DNA of 64,000 nt from Roseiarcus sp963774195 (GCA_963774195.1 CAVZDY010000003.1:558001-622000); one strand, 5' to 3'; positions 16,873 to 24,719 are shown, counted from the stretch's first letter. A program made the numbers and translations. Notes: generated by a model not told the origin, from the sequence alone.

Positions 16873-17810
16873 CCGCGCTCGCTCTCCGGCGCCCGATGCG
16901 CGCCCCCGGCCTGTTGGTGATGCTCGCCATCATGCTGGTCGGATTCTCGATCGCCTCGCGCGATTTCACGACGGCAGGCAACGCGCTGAACGTGCTCTTG
17001 CAATCCAGCGTGCTGCTGCTGATCGCGCTGCCGATGACCTTTGTCATTCTGACCGAGGGGTTGGATCTGTCGATTGGGGCAGTGCTGTCGCTCTGCTCGG
17101 TGACGCTCGCGGAGACTGCGCTCGCCACCCAGTCCCTGGCGGCGGCGCTCGTCGTCGCGGTCGCTGTTGGCACGCTCGCCGGGCTCTTGAACGGGAGCCT
17201 CGTCGCCTATCTCCGCATCCCCCCGTTCGTCGCGACGCTGGGCACGCTTGGGGTGGCGCAGAGCCTCGCGCTCATCGCCACCGGAGGGCAGAGCGTCGTC
17301 GGCTTGCCGGATAGCCTCGTCTTCGTCTACGGCGGCTCGATCCTCGGGATTAGGGTTCCGATTCTGCTGGTCGTCGTCGCTTATGTGCTGATGCATGCGC
17401 TGCTCTATCGCACGCGTTTCGGCAGCTACGTCTTCGCGCTCGGCGGCAATCGTGAGGCGTTGACGCTGGCGGGCGTGCCATGGCGGCGGATGCTGCTCGG
17501 CGTCTACGCGCTCGCCGGCGCCTGGGCCGGCGTCGCCGGACTACTGATGGCGAGCCGGCTCAACGCGGGCCATCCCACCGCCGGCATCGGCATGGAGTTC
17601 GACGCGATCGCCGCCGTCGCGCTTGGCGGCACGTCCTTCGAGCGAGGCAACGGCTGGCTCCCCGGCACGCTGCTCGGCGCGCTGACCATCGGCATCTTGA
17701 GGAATGGCCTCAACCTGCTGGCTGTCCCCTCCGCGTTGCAGGTGGGCTGCATCGGCCTTCTCGTCATCGTCGCCTTCACCCTCGAAGCCTTCCGGACGCA
17801 AACGCCATGA
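16869..17810 (+). CDS. ribose-type ABC importer permease 1
   Basis: The product is 313 residues and very hydrophobic, with about 8-10 membrane segments. It shows the RbsC-like signature FVILTEGLDLSIGAVLSL near residue 60 and the cytoplasmic-coupling region FALGGNREALTLAGVPWRRM near 190. ATG overlaps the ATPase stop (ATGA). It forms the transmembrane channel with the next gene product. The two permeases are only moderately alike, consistent with a heterodimer. Confidence 0.93.
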   Translation: MTALALRRPMRAPGLLVMLAIMLVGFSIASRDFTTAGNALNVLLQSSVLLLIALPMTFVILTEGLDLSIGAVLSLCSVTLAETALATQSLAAALVVAVAVGTLAGLLNGSLVAYLRIPPFVATLGTLGVAQSLALIATGGQSVVGLPDSLVFVYGGSILGIRVPILLVVVAYVLMHALLYRTRFGSYVFALGGNREALTLAGVPWRRMLLGVYALAGAWAGVAGLLMASRLNAGHPTAGIGMEFDAIAAVALGGTSFERGNGWLPGTLLGALTIGILRNGLNLLAVPSALQVGCIGLLVIVAFTLEAFRTQTP

Positions 17811-18781
17811 CTGTCGCGACTTCACAAGCCCGCGCCGCGCGGCCGACGCTGCCGCCCGAACTGATCCGACTGCTGCTGCGTGTCGGGGCGGTGCTGATCG
17901 TCGGCGTCGCGCTGACCCTGCTCAGCCACGCCTTCTTTACGGTCACAAATCTCGTGAACGTGCTGCGTCAGGCGTCGCTGCTGTTCTTCATGGCGTCCGG
18001 CCTGACTTTGGTGGTGATCACCGCGGGGCTGGACCTCTCGATCGGCGCGACGATTGGTCTTGCCGCCTGCGTCGGCGGCACAATGATCAAATCGACCGGC
18101 GATCCCTGGATCGGCGCCGCCGCGGCTCTGGGCGTCGGCCTCGCCGTCGGCCTCCTCAACGGCATGATGGTGAGCTTGCTCCGCATTCCCTCCTTCATCG
18201 CGACCTACGGCATGCTGTGGGTGCTGCAGGGCCTCACCTACACCTACATGGCCGGCTCGACGGTCTATGGCTTTCCGCGCGGCTTCCGGGAACTCGGCAA
18301 CGGCTATTTCCTGGGCGCGCCGATCCCCGTGCTCGTGATGGTCGCGTTGCTGGTCGTCGGGACGCTGTTCCATCAGCGCAGCATCTGGGGCCAGCAGATC
18401 ACCATGATCGGCGCCAATCCGACGGCGGCCCGCCTCTCCGGCGTACCGGTCAAGCGGCGCCTCATCCTCGTCTATGCGCTGAGCGGCCTTACGGCAGGCT
18501 TCGCTTCGCTTGTTTTTCTCGCGCGGGTCAATTCCGCGGAGGCCGATATCGGCGGCAGCCTGACGCTGCCGGCGATCGCCGCGGTGCTGATCGGCGGCAC
18601 GTCGCTGTTCGGCGGCGTCGGCACGCTGACCGGCACGTTCGTCGGCACGTTGTTGCTGACGCTCGTTCTCAACGGCATGAACCTGCTTCATGTCGAGGGA
18701 AACTGGCAGCCGTTGGTGACCGGCGTGATCATTGTCGCCGCGGTCTGGCTTGATCTGCGCGGTAGCCGCGCTCGCAACTGA
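17807..18781 (+). CDS. ribose-type ABC importer permease 2
   Basis: The product is 324 residues, starting at the ATG that overlaps the first permease stop by ATGA. It carries VVITAGLDLSIGATIGL, the coupling segment MIGANPTAARLSGVPVKRR, and the late motif VLIGGTSLFGGVGTLTGT, typical of CUT2 permeases. It is the heterodimer partner of the preceding permease. The next gene, encoding the binding protein, starts 23 bases downstream. Confidence 0.93.
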   Translation: MTVATSQARAARPTLPPELIRLLLRVGAVLIVGVALTLLSHAFFTVTNLVNVLRQASLLFFMASGLTLVVITAGLDLSIGATIGLAACVGGTMIKSTGDPWIGAAAALGVGLAVGLLNGMMVSLLRIPSFIATYGMLWVLQGLTYTYMAGSTVYGFPRGFRELGNGYFLGAPIPVLVMVALLVVGTLFHQRSIWGQQITMIGANPTAARLSGVPVKRRLILVYALSGLTAGFASLVFLARVNSAEADIGGSLTLPAIAAVLIGGTSLFGGVGTLTGTFVGTLLLTLVLNGMNLLHVEGNWQPLVTGVIIVAAVWLDLRGSRARN

Positions 18782-18804
18782 TAAGTGGAAGTGGAGGAAA
18801 CCGA

Positions 18805-19767
18805 ATGAAACGCATATCCCTCATCGCGCTCGCTTTGGCCTTGACGGGCGTCGCTGCGCCGTCCGCCTTCGCCGACGGCGAAACGATCGCGGTGCTGACC
18901 AAGAACCAGACCAATCCGTTCTTCCAGGCCGAGCGCGTTGGCGCGGCCAAGGCGGCCGAGCAAATGAAGGCCAAGGTGCTGCAGTACGTGCCGACCCAGC
19001 CGGACAGCATCCCCGAGCAGATGAGCCAGATCGACGACATCGTCACCAAGAAGCCCGACGCGATCGTCATGGTCCCGGTCGACTACAAGGCGATGGTCGC
19101 CGGCGTGCAGAAGATCAACGCGGCCAAGATCCCCGTCGTGAACGTCACTGACCGCAGCGCCGGCGGCGACTTTGTCTCGTTCGTCGGGGCCGACGATTAT
19201 TCGATCGCCAAGGCGACCGCCGAGGTGCTGCTCAAGGCGATCGGCGGCAAGGGCGACGTGATCATCATCGAGGGCGTGCGCGGCGCCGCGACCGCTCAGG
19301 ATCGCCTGCGCGGATTCATGGATGCGATCGCCGAATTCCCCGGTGTGAAGCTCGTCGACTCCCAGCCCGCCAATTATCAGCGCTTGCAGGCGATGCAGGT
19401 CATGGAAAACCTGCTGCAGTCGAACCCGAACGTCGCCGGCGTGCTGGCGGCGAACGACGCCATGGCGATCGGCGCGATGGACGCGCTCGCCGACGCGAAC
19501 AGCAAGGCGCAGATCGTTGGCATCAACGGCACGAAGGAGGCCGTCGACGCCATCAAGGCCGGCAAGATGCTGGCGACCGGCGACTACAACGGCTTCGTGC
19601 AGGGCTGCATCGGCACGGAGATCGCGATCCGCTACCTCCGGCACGAGCCCGTGCCGAACAAGGTGACGCAGCCCTCGGTGGTGGTGCAGGCGTCCAATAT
19701 CGGCCCCTATGACGTGCCGGTCGACAAGCGCGAGTGCCCGGCGTGGGATCAGATTCAGAAGAACTGA
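18805..19767 (+). CDS. ribose-type ABC importer substrate-binding protein
   Basis: The product is 320 residues with a Sec signal peptide (MKRISLIALALALTGVAAPSAFA, cleavage after AFA). The mature protein has the type I periplasmic-binding fold: TKNQTNPFFQAERVGA, ARM-like IVMVPVDYKAMVAG, then GVLAANDAMAIGAMDAL and VGINGTKEAVDAIKAG. GGAGG lies eight bases before the ATG. It captures the importer cargo in the periplasm. The pocket residues do not let me name the ligand. Confidence 0.93.
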   Translation: MKRISLIALALALTGVAAPSAFADGETIAVLTKNQTNPFFQAERVGAAKAAEQMKAKVLQYVPTQPDSIPEQMSQIDDIVTKKPDAIVMVPVDYKAMVAGVQKINAAKIPVVNVTDRSAGGDFVSFVGADDYSIAKATAEVLLKAIGGKGDVIIIEGVRGAATAQDRLRGFMDAIAEFPGVKLVDSQPANYQRLQAMQVMENLLQSNPNVAGVLAANDAMAIGAMDALADANSKAQIVGINGTKEAVDAIKAGKMLATGDYNGFVQGCIGTEIAIRYLRHEPVPNKVTQPSVVVQASNIGPYDVPVDKRECPAWDQIQKN

Positions 19768-19775
19768 GGTCTTTG

Positions 19776-20063
19776 ATGCTTTTTATTATTCATGCCCGCG
19801 ACAAGAAGGAGGCGCTGCCGACGCGCCTCGCCAACTACGACGCGCATAAGGCCTTCCTTTCCGATACGACAGCGCATGGCGTGCGCATCGTCATGTCGGG
19901 CCCGCTCGTCGCCGACGACGGCGCGACGATGATCGGCAGCCTGTTCCTCGTCGAGGCGGCCGACCGCGCGACAGTGGAGGCGTTCAATCGCGCCGACCCG
20001 TTCTACGCCGCGGGGATTTGGGAGGAGATTGCAATCACCGCCTTCCTGCGTCGGCAAGGCTAG
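19776..20063 (+). CDS. YciI-like protein
   Basis: The product is 95 residues, starting at the ATG at 19776, eight bases after the binding-protein stop. It has the ferredoxin-like YciI fold pattern: IIHARDKKEALPTRL, then YDAHKAFL with the conserved Asp-x-His, GPLVADDGATMIGSLFLVEA and the DPFYAAGIW region. To my recollection the family includes TftG, a dehydrochlorinase acting on chlorohydroxyquinol in 2,4,5-T breakdown, and its fold resembles muconolactone isomerase. It is the last gene of the hydroxyquinol cluster, so an isomerase or dehalogenase role on a ring intermediate is plausible but unproven. Confidence 0.85.
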   Translation: MLFIIHARDKKEALPTRLANYDAHKAFLSDTTAHGVRIVMSGPLVADDGATMIGSLFLVEAADRATVEAFNRADPFYAAGIWEEIAITAFLRRQG

Positions 20064-20135
20064 TCGCTCCCGTTCGGTCGGCATCGGGCGGCCGTGTCAG
20101 GCCTCGTGGACCGAGCGAACGGCATGCAACGAAAG

Positions 20136-20160
20136 CGACGTCGAGCGGGGCTCGACGTCG
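20136..20160 (+). terminator. hairpin after the hydroxyquinol/ABC cluster, possible terminator
   Basis: A perfect 11-base-pair inverted repeat (CGACGTCGAGC / GCTCGACGTCG) with a three-base loop lies 73 bases after the YciI-like stop. It is followed only by a short CTCCTTT, not a strong T tract, so it is at best a weak intrinsic terminator or an mRNA 3'-end stabiliser. Confidence 0.45.
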
Positions 20161-21027
20161 GCTCCTTTACGATCGCGTAGCGACGCGTCGCAGTTCTGAC
20201 GTGCGGGCATGATTTCATCGCTATAGAGCCCAATCGACTGCCGACATCGCCAAGTCGCCTGTCGCGGCCCAAAACCTTCTCGCTTCTAAATTATTGCGGC
20301 ATTGAAGGAAATGCTGGCGGCTTCAACGCATGCCCGCCTTAGAAGCCATGCAGTCGAAGGCCGATGAAGAATAGAGCCGCAACACGACGCATTTGCACAA
20401 TAAGAATGCCGGCGTCGGCTCGAGGCTAAACGGAAATACGTTGTAATTCCGAGTGGTCGGCGCTCTCGGCCGGGGTGACTGAAACACATCCATGGAAGGC
20501 TTCCAGGGGGCCTCGGTGGCGTCGATGGCGGCAAGCGCCAGACGTCATGCAAGGGCATGGAAACATTCCAATTTCTGGGGCGCCAACAATTATACTTAGT
20601 ACCAATGTATTCACTGGAGTAGCACGTGCTGTGAGCGGTTATCTGTGAGGAAAGGAAAAGCTTCCGCGGTCGTCTCCAGCCGATCAACGCTCGCTTCGCG
20701 GCGAAGCTCTGCTAACCAACTCTTCAATATGACTCCGACGAAGCGAATGTTGCGTTCTTGACAGTTACGTAAGCAGGCCATACTCTTTGGGTGCCCTTTA
20801 TGCGCTCCGTAATGCTGTTCTCGTCCGCGCGCGGCGTAAGTAGACGAGAGAGGCCATGGTTATTGCGGGCAAGCTATTGTTCTGATCGTACAAATTCAAT
20901 TTGATGCGACACGGGCTTGAAGGGGCGGTCGTTGGCGGGCGGAGGGTTACGCCCGACTTCGAGCAGGCCGATGTCGCTTCAGTGAGATCGTAACGAGTTG
21001 CGTTGTTCGTGCGTGTGGAGGCTCGCC
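20161..21027. other. 867-base region without a supportable gene, AT-richer than its surroundings
   Basis: No gene, RNA or mobile element could be supported here. A 133-codon leftward frame (20286-20687) has Trp/Pro/Arg/Ser-rich composition, no ribosome-binding site and no family resemblance. Base composition drops from about 20400 to 20920 relative to flanking genes, which may mark a long regulatory region or the eroded remains of acquired DNA. The promoter for the receiver-protein pair starting at 21028 must be in the right-hand part. Confidence 0.45.
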
Positions 21028-21684
21028 ATGTCGGGCAATAGCCGCCAGGAGGGATACCAGTATCCTACGCTGCGCTATGGCGCGGCGAGCGGAGCGACGG
21101 CGTCTGGCCCGTGGCCACTTTCGGTCCAATATCAGGATTTTGGCGTTCCCGTGGGGGTTGGCGCGGCGTTCGAATATCGTTTCGGACGATCCGAAGACGC
21201 ATTGACGGTCCAGAACGGCAGAGCGCAGGCGTCGAAAGCGCTGCTTCTCGTTGACGGCGTCCGGCTGACCCGCGAATGCCTTTCGCACCTCCTGTCGACC
21301 CAGCTTCCTGATTTCGAGATCGTCAGCGTGCCGCACGCGCGCCTCGCCGTGGAAGGCAACGGCGGCACGCCCGACGTCGTTTTGTTGAATGTCGGCTCGG
21401 CCCGGCTGGCCGACGGGCCATTGCTCAACGAAATAGCGACGATTTCGAGCACCACGCGGCGCGCGCCGATCTTGCTTCTCTCGGAGCACAGCGAACCGTC
21501 GGAGGAAATGCGGGCCGCGGAATTCGGCATGGTGGGTTTGTTTCCGCTGACCTTTGGGGTTTCGCTGCTGGTCGCGGCGATTCACTTGGTCGTGGCGGGA
21601 GGGCAGTTCCATATTCCAGTCGCGTCGGCTCGAAGCATGCCGACACGCCTCGAGGCCAACGGCGGCAGGCGCGGAAGCGCGTGA
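21028..21684 (+). CDS. stand-alone degenerate response-regulator receiver protein
   Basis: The product is 218 residues, with GGAGG six bases before the ATG at 21028. Residues about 70-195 follow the receiver fold: KALLLVDGVRLTRECLSHLL (beta1/alpha1), PDVVLLNVGSARLADG (beta3) and APILLLSEHSEP (beta4). The phospho-acceptor Asp at the end of beta3 is replaced by Asn (LLNVG), and the acidic pair at the end of beta1 is reduced to a single Asp. There is no output domain after it. It probably works by protein-protein contact without phosphorylation. It overlaps the next gene, which encodes a receiver with a LuxR output domain, so the two may form a heteromeric pair. Confidence 0.75.
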   Translation: MSGNSRQEGYQYPTLRYGAASGATASGPWPLSVQYQDFGVPVGVGAAFEYRFGRSEDALTVQNGRAQASKALLLVDGVRLTRECLSHLLSTQLPDFEIVSVPHARLAVEGNGGTPDVVLLNVGSARLADGPLLNEIATISSTTRRAPILLLSEHSEPSEEMRAAEFGMVGLFPLTFGVSLLVAAIHLVVAGGQFHIPVASARSMPTRLEANGGRRGSA

Positions 21685-22496
21685 CGATCGACGATGAGGA
21701 GATTTTTGGCGGTCACCGCCTCGAAAGGGCAGGGGGCGTAATCATGGGGAGCTTTTTTCCGAACCCTTGTTGGCGCGTTCAGGGCTCGAGCGAGAGCCTC
21801 ATGGGCTCGCGTTGCGAACGGCTGGTCTTGGTCGAGCCGCACGGACTTCTGCGTGACGAACTCGCCAGCCTGATCGCTGGCCGTATACCCGACGCCGTCG
21901 TCGAAGGCGTCTCCCGGGTCGAGGACGTTGTTCCCGGCCCTGCGTCGCTGGCGCTGATCGGTCTCGACCCGCGCCGCGGCGACGATCGCGAAGCGGCGCG
22001 CCGCAAAATCCGCGAACTGAGATCGCGCTGTGGCGACGCTCCGACGGGCGTCGTGCTGGCGGTCGACGACGCAGCGATGACCCGCGCCATCGCGGCCCTC
22101 GGGGTCGCCGGGGTGGTGCGGCATGATGCGACGCTGGCGGTTGCGATCGCTGCAATTCAGCTGATGTGGGTGGGCGGCTCTTATCTTCCGCCGGACTTGG
22201 CGCGGGAGGAGGAAACGAGGCCGGCGTGGCCCAGGCCGATGACGGATGAACTCGAGCATCCGCTCACGTCAATGGCGCGCACGCCCCTCCCGCGAGAGGC
22301 CGACGGCGAGTTTGGGCTGACGTCGCGCGAATGGGACGTGTTGCGCATTTTGCGCGAAGGTCGCCAAAACAAGATCATCGCCTTCGAACTCGGCATCTCC
22401 GAAAGCACTGTGAAAGTCCATCTGCGTAACATCATGAAAAAGCTACATGCGTCCAACCGGACGCAGGTCGCTCTCGGCGCAATTTCCATGGACTGA
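21681..22496 (+). CDS. LuxR/NarL-type transcription regulator with atypical receiver
   Basis: The product is up to 271 residues. The C-terminal LuxR helix-turn-helix is complete: FGLTSREWDVLRILREG, then QNKIIAFELGISESTVKVHLRNIMKKLHASNRTQ. The N-terminal receiver-like region (RLVLVEPHGLLRDELASLI) has Glu in place of the acidic pair, though LIGLDPRR keeps a possible phospho-Asp. The start is uncertain. A GTG at 21681 overlaps the previous stop (GTGA), while the ATG at 21744 has a GGGGG eight bases upstream. It is coupled to the preceding receiver-only protein and likely regulates genes elsewhere, since none nearby is an obvious target. Confidence 0.82.
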   Translation: MTIDDEEIFGGHRLERAGGVIMGSFFPNPCWRVQGSSESLMGSRCERLVLVEPHGLLRDELASLIAGRIPDAVVEGVSRVEDVVPGPASLALIGLDPRRGDDREAARRKIRELRSRCGDAPTGVVLAVDDAAMTRAIAALGVAGVVRHDATLAVAIAAIQLMWVGGSYLPPDLAREEETRPAWPRPMTDELEHPLTSMARTPLPREADGEFGLTSREWDVLRILREGRQNKIIAFELGISESTVKVHLRNIMKKLHASNRTQVALGAISMD

Positions 22497-22587
22497 CGCC
22501 GACGGGTCAGGGGACGCCTCCTACGGGCGCGGTGTTGCAAACACAAAGGGCCGCGCGGAAGCGTTGCCGCGTCCGCCGTATAGCTGA

Positions 22588-23430
22588 CTACCTGCTGCCG
22601 CCGCCGGAGCCTCCGCCGCCATGGCCGGACGCCCCGCCGCCGTGGCCAGACGCCCCGCCGCCGTGGCTGGAAGCCCCACCGCCATGCGCGGAACCGTGGC
22701 TTCCGGAGGACCCGTGGTGTCCGGAGCCGGCGTTAGAAGCGCCGCCGAAGCCGTGGTGTCCCGAACTGGCGCTCGATGCGCTGGAGCTTCCGCTGGTCGA
22801 ACTGGAGCCGGTTCCCGTAGCGCTGCTGCTAGCCCCATGGTGTCCGTGACTGTGGCCGTGATGGCCCGAGGTGTTGCCGCTGGCGCTCGAGCCGTTCGAC
22901 GCGCTAGAGCTTCCGCTGGTCGAGTTGGAGCCGGTCCCATTGGCGCTGCTCGAGCCCGTACCGGCGTTGCCGGACGTTCCGCTCGTGGAGCTGCTGGCGC
23001 CGCCCGTGCCGGTGTTGCTGGAGGCCCCGCTGGTGGACGTTCCGCTGGTCGTGCCGGTGCTGGTCGAGGCGCTAGTCCCGTTCGACGCGCTGGAGGTTCC
23101 ATTGTTCGAACTGGAGGCGCTGCCGGGCGAGGAGCTTGCCGGGGCTGAACTGCCCCTGGGCCCGACCGAAGTCGTATTGTTGCCGCTGAATCCGTTGCTG
23201 CCGAGGCCGATGCTGTCGGGGAAGAATTCCGTCAGAAACTCGTCCGCGACGAAGACATAGTTGGGCGGGCATTGGTATCCTATCGCCGGTTCTGCGGGCC
23301 CTGTGAGTGGTGGTTGTGGCGCGCAGATCGCGGCGAAAGCTGCTGATGGAGCCAACATCGTCACGACGGGCGCGCAAGCCAGCGCCGCGGCTGAGACGCC
23401 TCGGAAGAGAAAAATGCGAATGCAGGACAT
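22588..23430 (-). CDS. exported low-complexity Ser/Gly/Thr/His-rich protein
   Basis: The product is 280 residues, starting at the ATG at 23430 with GAGG six bases upstream. A signal peptide (MSCIRIFLFRGVSAAALAC...AAFA) is followed by a short ordered segment with two cysteines (AICAPQPP, YQCPPNYVF). A conserved-looking FVADEFLTEFFPDSIGLGSNGFSG stretch is next. The remaining two thirds is almost entirely Ser, Gly, Thr, Ala and Asn, with His clusters (SGHHGHSHGHHG) and a C-terminal run of GGGASGH repeats. It is probably a surface-exposed or matrix protein, and the His clusters could bind metal. The long open frames on the opposite strand arise from the repeat bias. Confidence 0.7.
   Translation of the reverse strand: MSCIRIFLFRGVSAAALACAPVVTMLAPSAAFAAICAPQPPLTGPAEPAIGYQCPPNYVFVADEFLTEFFPDSIGLGSNGFSGNNTTSVGPRGSSAPASSSPGSASSSNNGTSSASNGTSASTSTGTTSGTSTSGASSNTGTGGASSSTSGTSGNAGTGSSSANGTGSNSTSGSSSASNGSSASGNTSGHHGHSHGHHGASSSATGTGSSSTSGSSSASSASSGHHGFGGASNAGSGHHGSSGSHGSAHGGGASSHGGGASGHGGGASGHGGGGSGGGSR
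22615..22677 (-). repeat. three 21-base tandem repeats inside the Ser/Gly/His-rich gene
   Basis: Three consecutive 21-base units (22615-22635, 22636-22656, 22657-22677) differ from each other at a few positions and encode the heptad GGGASGH near the C-terminus. A degenerate fourth unit follows. Longer imperfect repeats of about 45 bases occur further into the same gene (around 22775-22830 and 22905-22955). Such arrays can change length by slippage. Confidence 0.75.
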
Positions 23431-23811
23431 CACGCACCTCATCGATGTTCGTTTCGACGAAGCGCCAATTCTGTCAGTCGCCCCCGATCCCAACAGTCGC
23501 CTCTTTGGCTGACGGCCTTGAGCTCGCGGCGGCTCGCTCGCCGTTTCTGTTTCGCGTGAGGTTTCAAGGACCCCGCAGGGCGGTTGGAAAGGGAGATAAC
23601 TCTTATGGATTAAGGCGGGCGGGGCGGCGTCGGCCCGGGCGCCGGTTTCGCCCGGAGTTTCCGAGCCGGATGTCATAATTTACTTGGCGTTTGGGCCATC
23701 CTTCCTATATGAGCCTTTGTTGGCGCGGCGCCGAAAGGTCCCGCGCCGCGAGTTTTTCTGGCAGGGCGCGTCACGTTGACGACGTCGCCCGCGTCGACGG
23801 AATCAGGAATG
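23431..23811. other. intergenic region between divergent Ser/Gly-rich gene and secE
   Basis: No gene is supported in these 381 bases. A tRNA-Trp gene often precedes secE in bacteria, so I looked for one and found no cloverleaf or CCA anticodon stem. The region holds the leftward promoter of the exported protein and the candidate secE promoter listed separately. Confidence 0.5.
23684..23711 (+). promoter_or_regulatory. candidate sigma-70 promoter for secE-nusG
   Basis: TTGGCG (23684-23689) and TATATG (23706-23711) are separated by 16 bases and lie about 100 bases upstream of the secE start. They resemble -35 and -10 elements with two mismatches each to the consensus. Confidence 0.4.
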
Positions 23812-24009
23812 ATGGCCAATCCGTTCCAATTCATTCAGCAGGTGCGCGTCGAGGCGGCGAAGGTCGTCTGGCCAACTCGCCGAGAGACGCTGATCACCAC
23901 GGCCATGGTGATGCTGATGGCGGTGTTCGCGAGCGTGTTCTTTCTGGTCGTCGATGAGGGGCTGCGGATCCTGGTGAGCCTGGCGCTCGGCCTCGGCCGG
24001 GGCGGCTAG
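23812..24009 (+). CDS. secE: preprotein translocase subunit SecE
   Basis: The product is 65 residues, the short single-membrane-span SecE form usual in Alphaproteobacteria. The N-terminal amphipathic helix with the conserved VVWPTRRET motif is followed by one transmembrane segment (AMVMLMAVFASVFFLVVD). It stabilises SecY in the translocon. Two adjacent ATGs (23809 and 23812) are possible starts, and I chose the one giving the usual MANPFQF N-terminus. It is followed by nusG, as in most bacteria. Confidence 0.93.
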   Translation: MANPFQFIQQVRVEAAKVVWPTRRETLITTAMVMLMAVFASVFFLVVDEGLRILVSLALGLGRGG

Positions 24010-24071
24010 GGTCCACCTGCGAGCCGGCGACGCCCGCCTCGCTCGTCAAGAAATGTTTCGGGAATGCCCAC

Positions 24072-24602
24072 ATGAGCATGCGCTGGTATATCGTCCACGC
24101 TTATTCGAATTTCGAGAAGAAAGTCGCAGAGTCTATCCGCGAGCAGGCCAGCCAGCGGGGTCTCGAGGACAAGTTCGTCGAGATCATGGTGCCGACCGAG
24201 CAGGTCGTCGAGGTGCGTCGCGGTCGCAAGATCAATTCCGAACGCAAGTTCTTTCCAGGCTACGTTCTGGTCAAATGCGACCTGACTGACGACGTCTATC
24301 ATCTCATCAAGAACACGCCCAAGGTGACCGGCTTCCTCGGCGCCGACAAAAAGCCGATGCCGATCCCCGACATCGAGGCGGAGCGCATCAAAGGGCAGGT
24401 GGCTGACGGCGTGGAGCGTCCGAAAGCGTCGATCCATTTCGAAGTCGGCGAGACCGTACGCGTCGCGGATGGCCCGTTCGCCTCGTTCAATGGCATCGTC
24501 GAGGAAGTCGACGAGCAGCGCTCGCGCGTGAAGGTGGCGGTTTCGATCTTCGGGCGCGCGACCCCCGTGGACCTCGAGTTCGGCCAGGTCGAGAAGGTGT
24601 GA
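24072..24602 (+). CDS. nusG: transcription termination/antitermination factor NusG
   Basis: The product is 176 residues. The N-terminal NGN domain (MRWYIVHAYSNFEKKVAESI, FFPGYVLVKCDLTDDVYHLIKNTPKVTGFLG) and C-terminal KOW domain (FEVGETVRVADGPFASFNGIVEEVD) are complete. It binds RNA polymerase to suppress pausing and links it to Rho or ribosomes. It lies 62 bases after secE. The ribosomal protein gene rplK, which usually follows nusG, is absent; msrP comes next. Confidence 0.96.
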   Translation: MSMRWYIVHAYSNFEKKVAESIREQASQRGLEDKFVEIMVPTEQVVEVRRGRKINSERKFFPGYVLVKCDLTDDVYHLIKNTPKVTGFLGADKKPMPIPDIEAERIKGQVADGVERPKASIHFEVGETVRVADGPFASFNGIVEEVDEQRSRVKVAVSIFGRATPVDLEFGQVEKV

Positions 24603-24635
24603 TCGGCGCAGCGTAACAATCGCCAAGCTCGCGCC

Positions 24636-24699
24636 GAAGTCGGACTTCAGAGGCAGAGCGGCAGTCGCTCTGCGCGCCTGCCGACCGACAGGGCAGGCG
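24636..24699 (+). terminator. three consecutive inverted repeats between nusG and msrP
   Basis: Three perfect inverted repeats stand in a row: GAAGTC-N1-GACTTC (24636-24648), GCAGAGCG-N5-CGCTCTGC (24653-24673) and CGCCTGCC-N9-GGCAGGCG (24675-24699). None is followed by a T run. They probably form the 3' end or a barrier between secE-nusG and msrP, but they end only 20 bases before the msrP start, so an effect on msrP translation is also possible. Confidence 0.4.
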
Positions 24700-24719
24700 A
24701 GGCCGCGCGAGGTTAGGAC

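Noticed and set aside
20206..20220. A GGCATGATTTCAT sequence that occurs again near 49788
   Set aside because: Two copies of a 13-base word in different contexts are not enough to claim a shared site.
20286..20687. A 133-codon leftward frame in the long gene-free region
   Set aside because: It has no ribosome-binding site, an odd Trp/Pro/Ser/Arg composition and no resemblance to a known family.
22615..22677. Short regularly spaced repeats that might suggest a CRISPR array
   Set aside because: The 21-base units are directly adjacent, have no spacers and keep a protein frame.
22532..23260. Rightward frames opposite the Ser/Gly-rich gene, made of Pro/Leu/Glu or Gly/Ala/Arg repeats
   Set aside because: Their repeats are the mirror of the tandem repeats in the leftward gene, which alone has a signal peptide and ribosome-binding site.
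23530..23690. Possible tRNA-Trp upstream of secE
   Set aside because: No acceptor stem, CCA anticodon loop or T-loop could be aligned in the interval.
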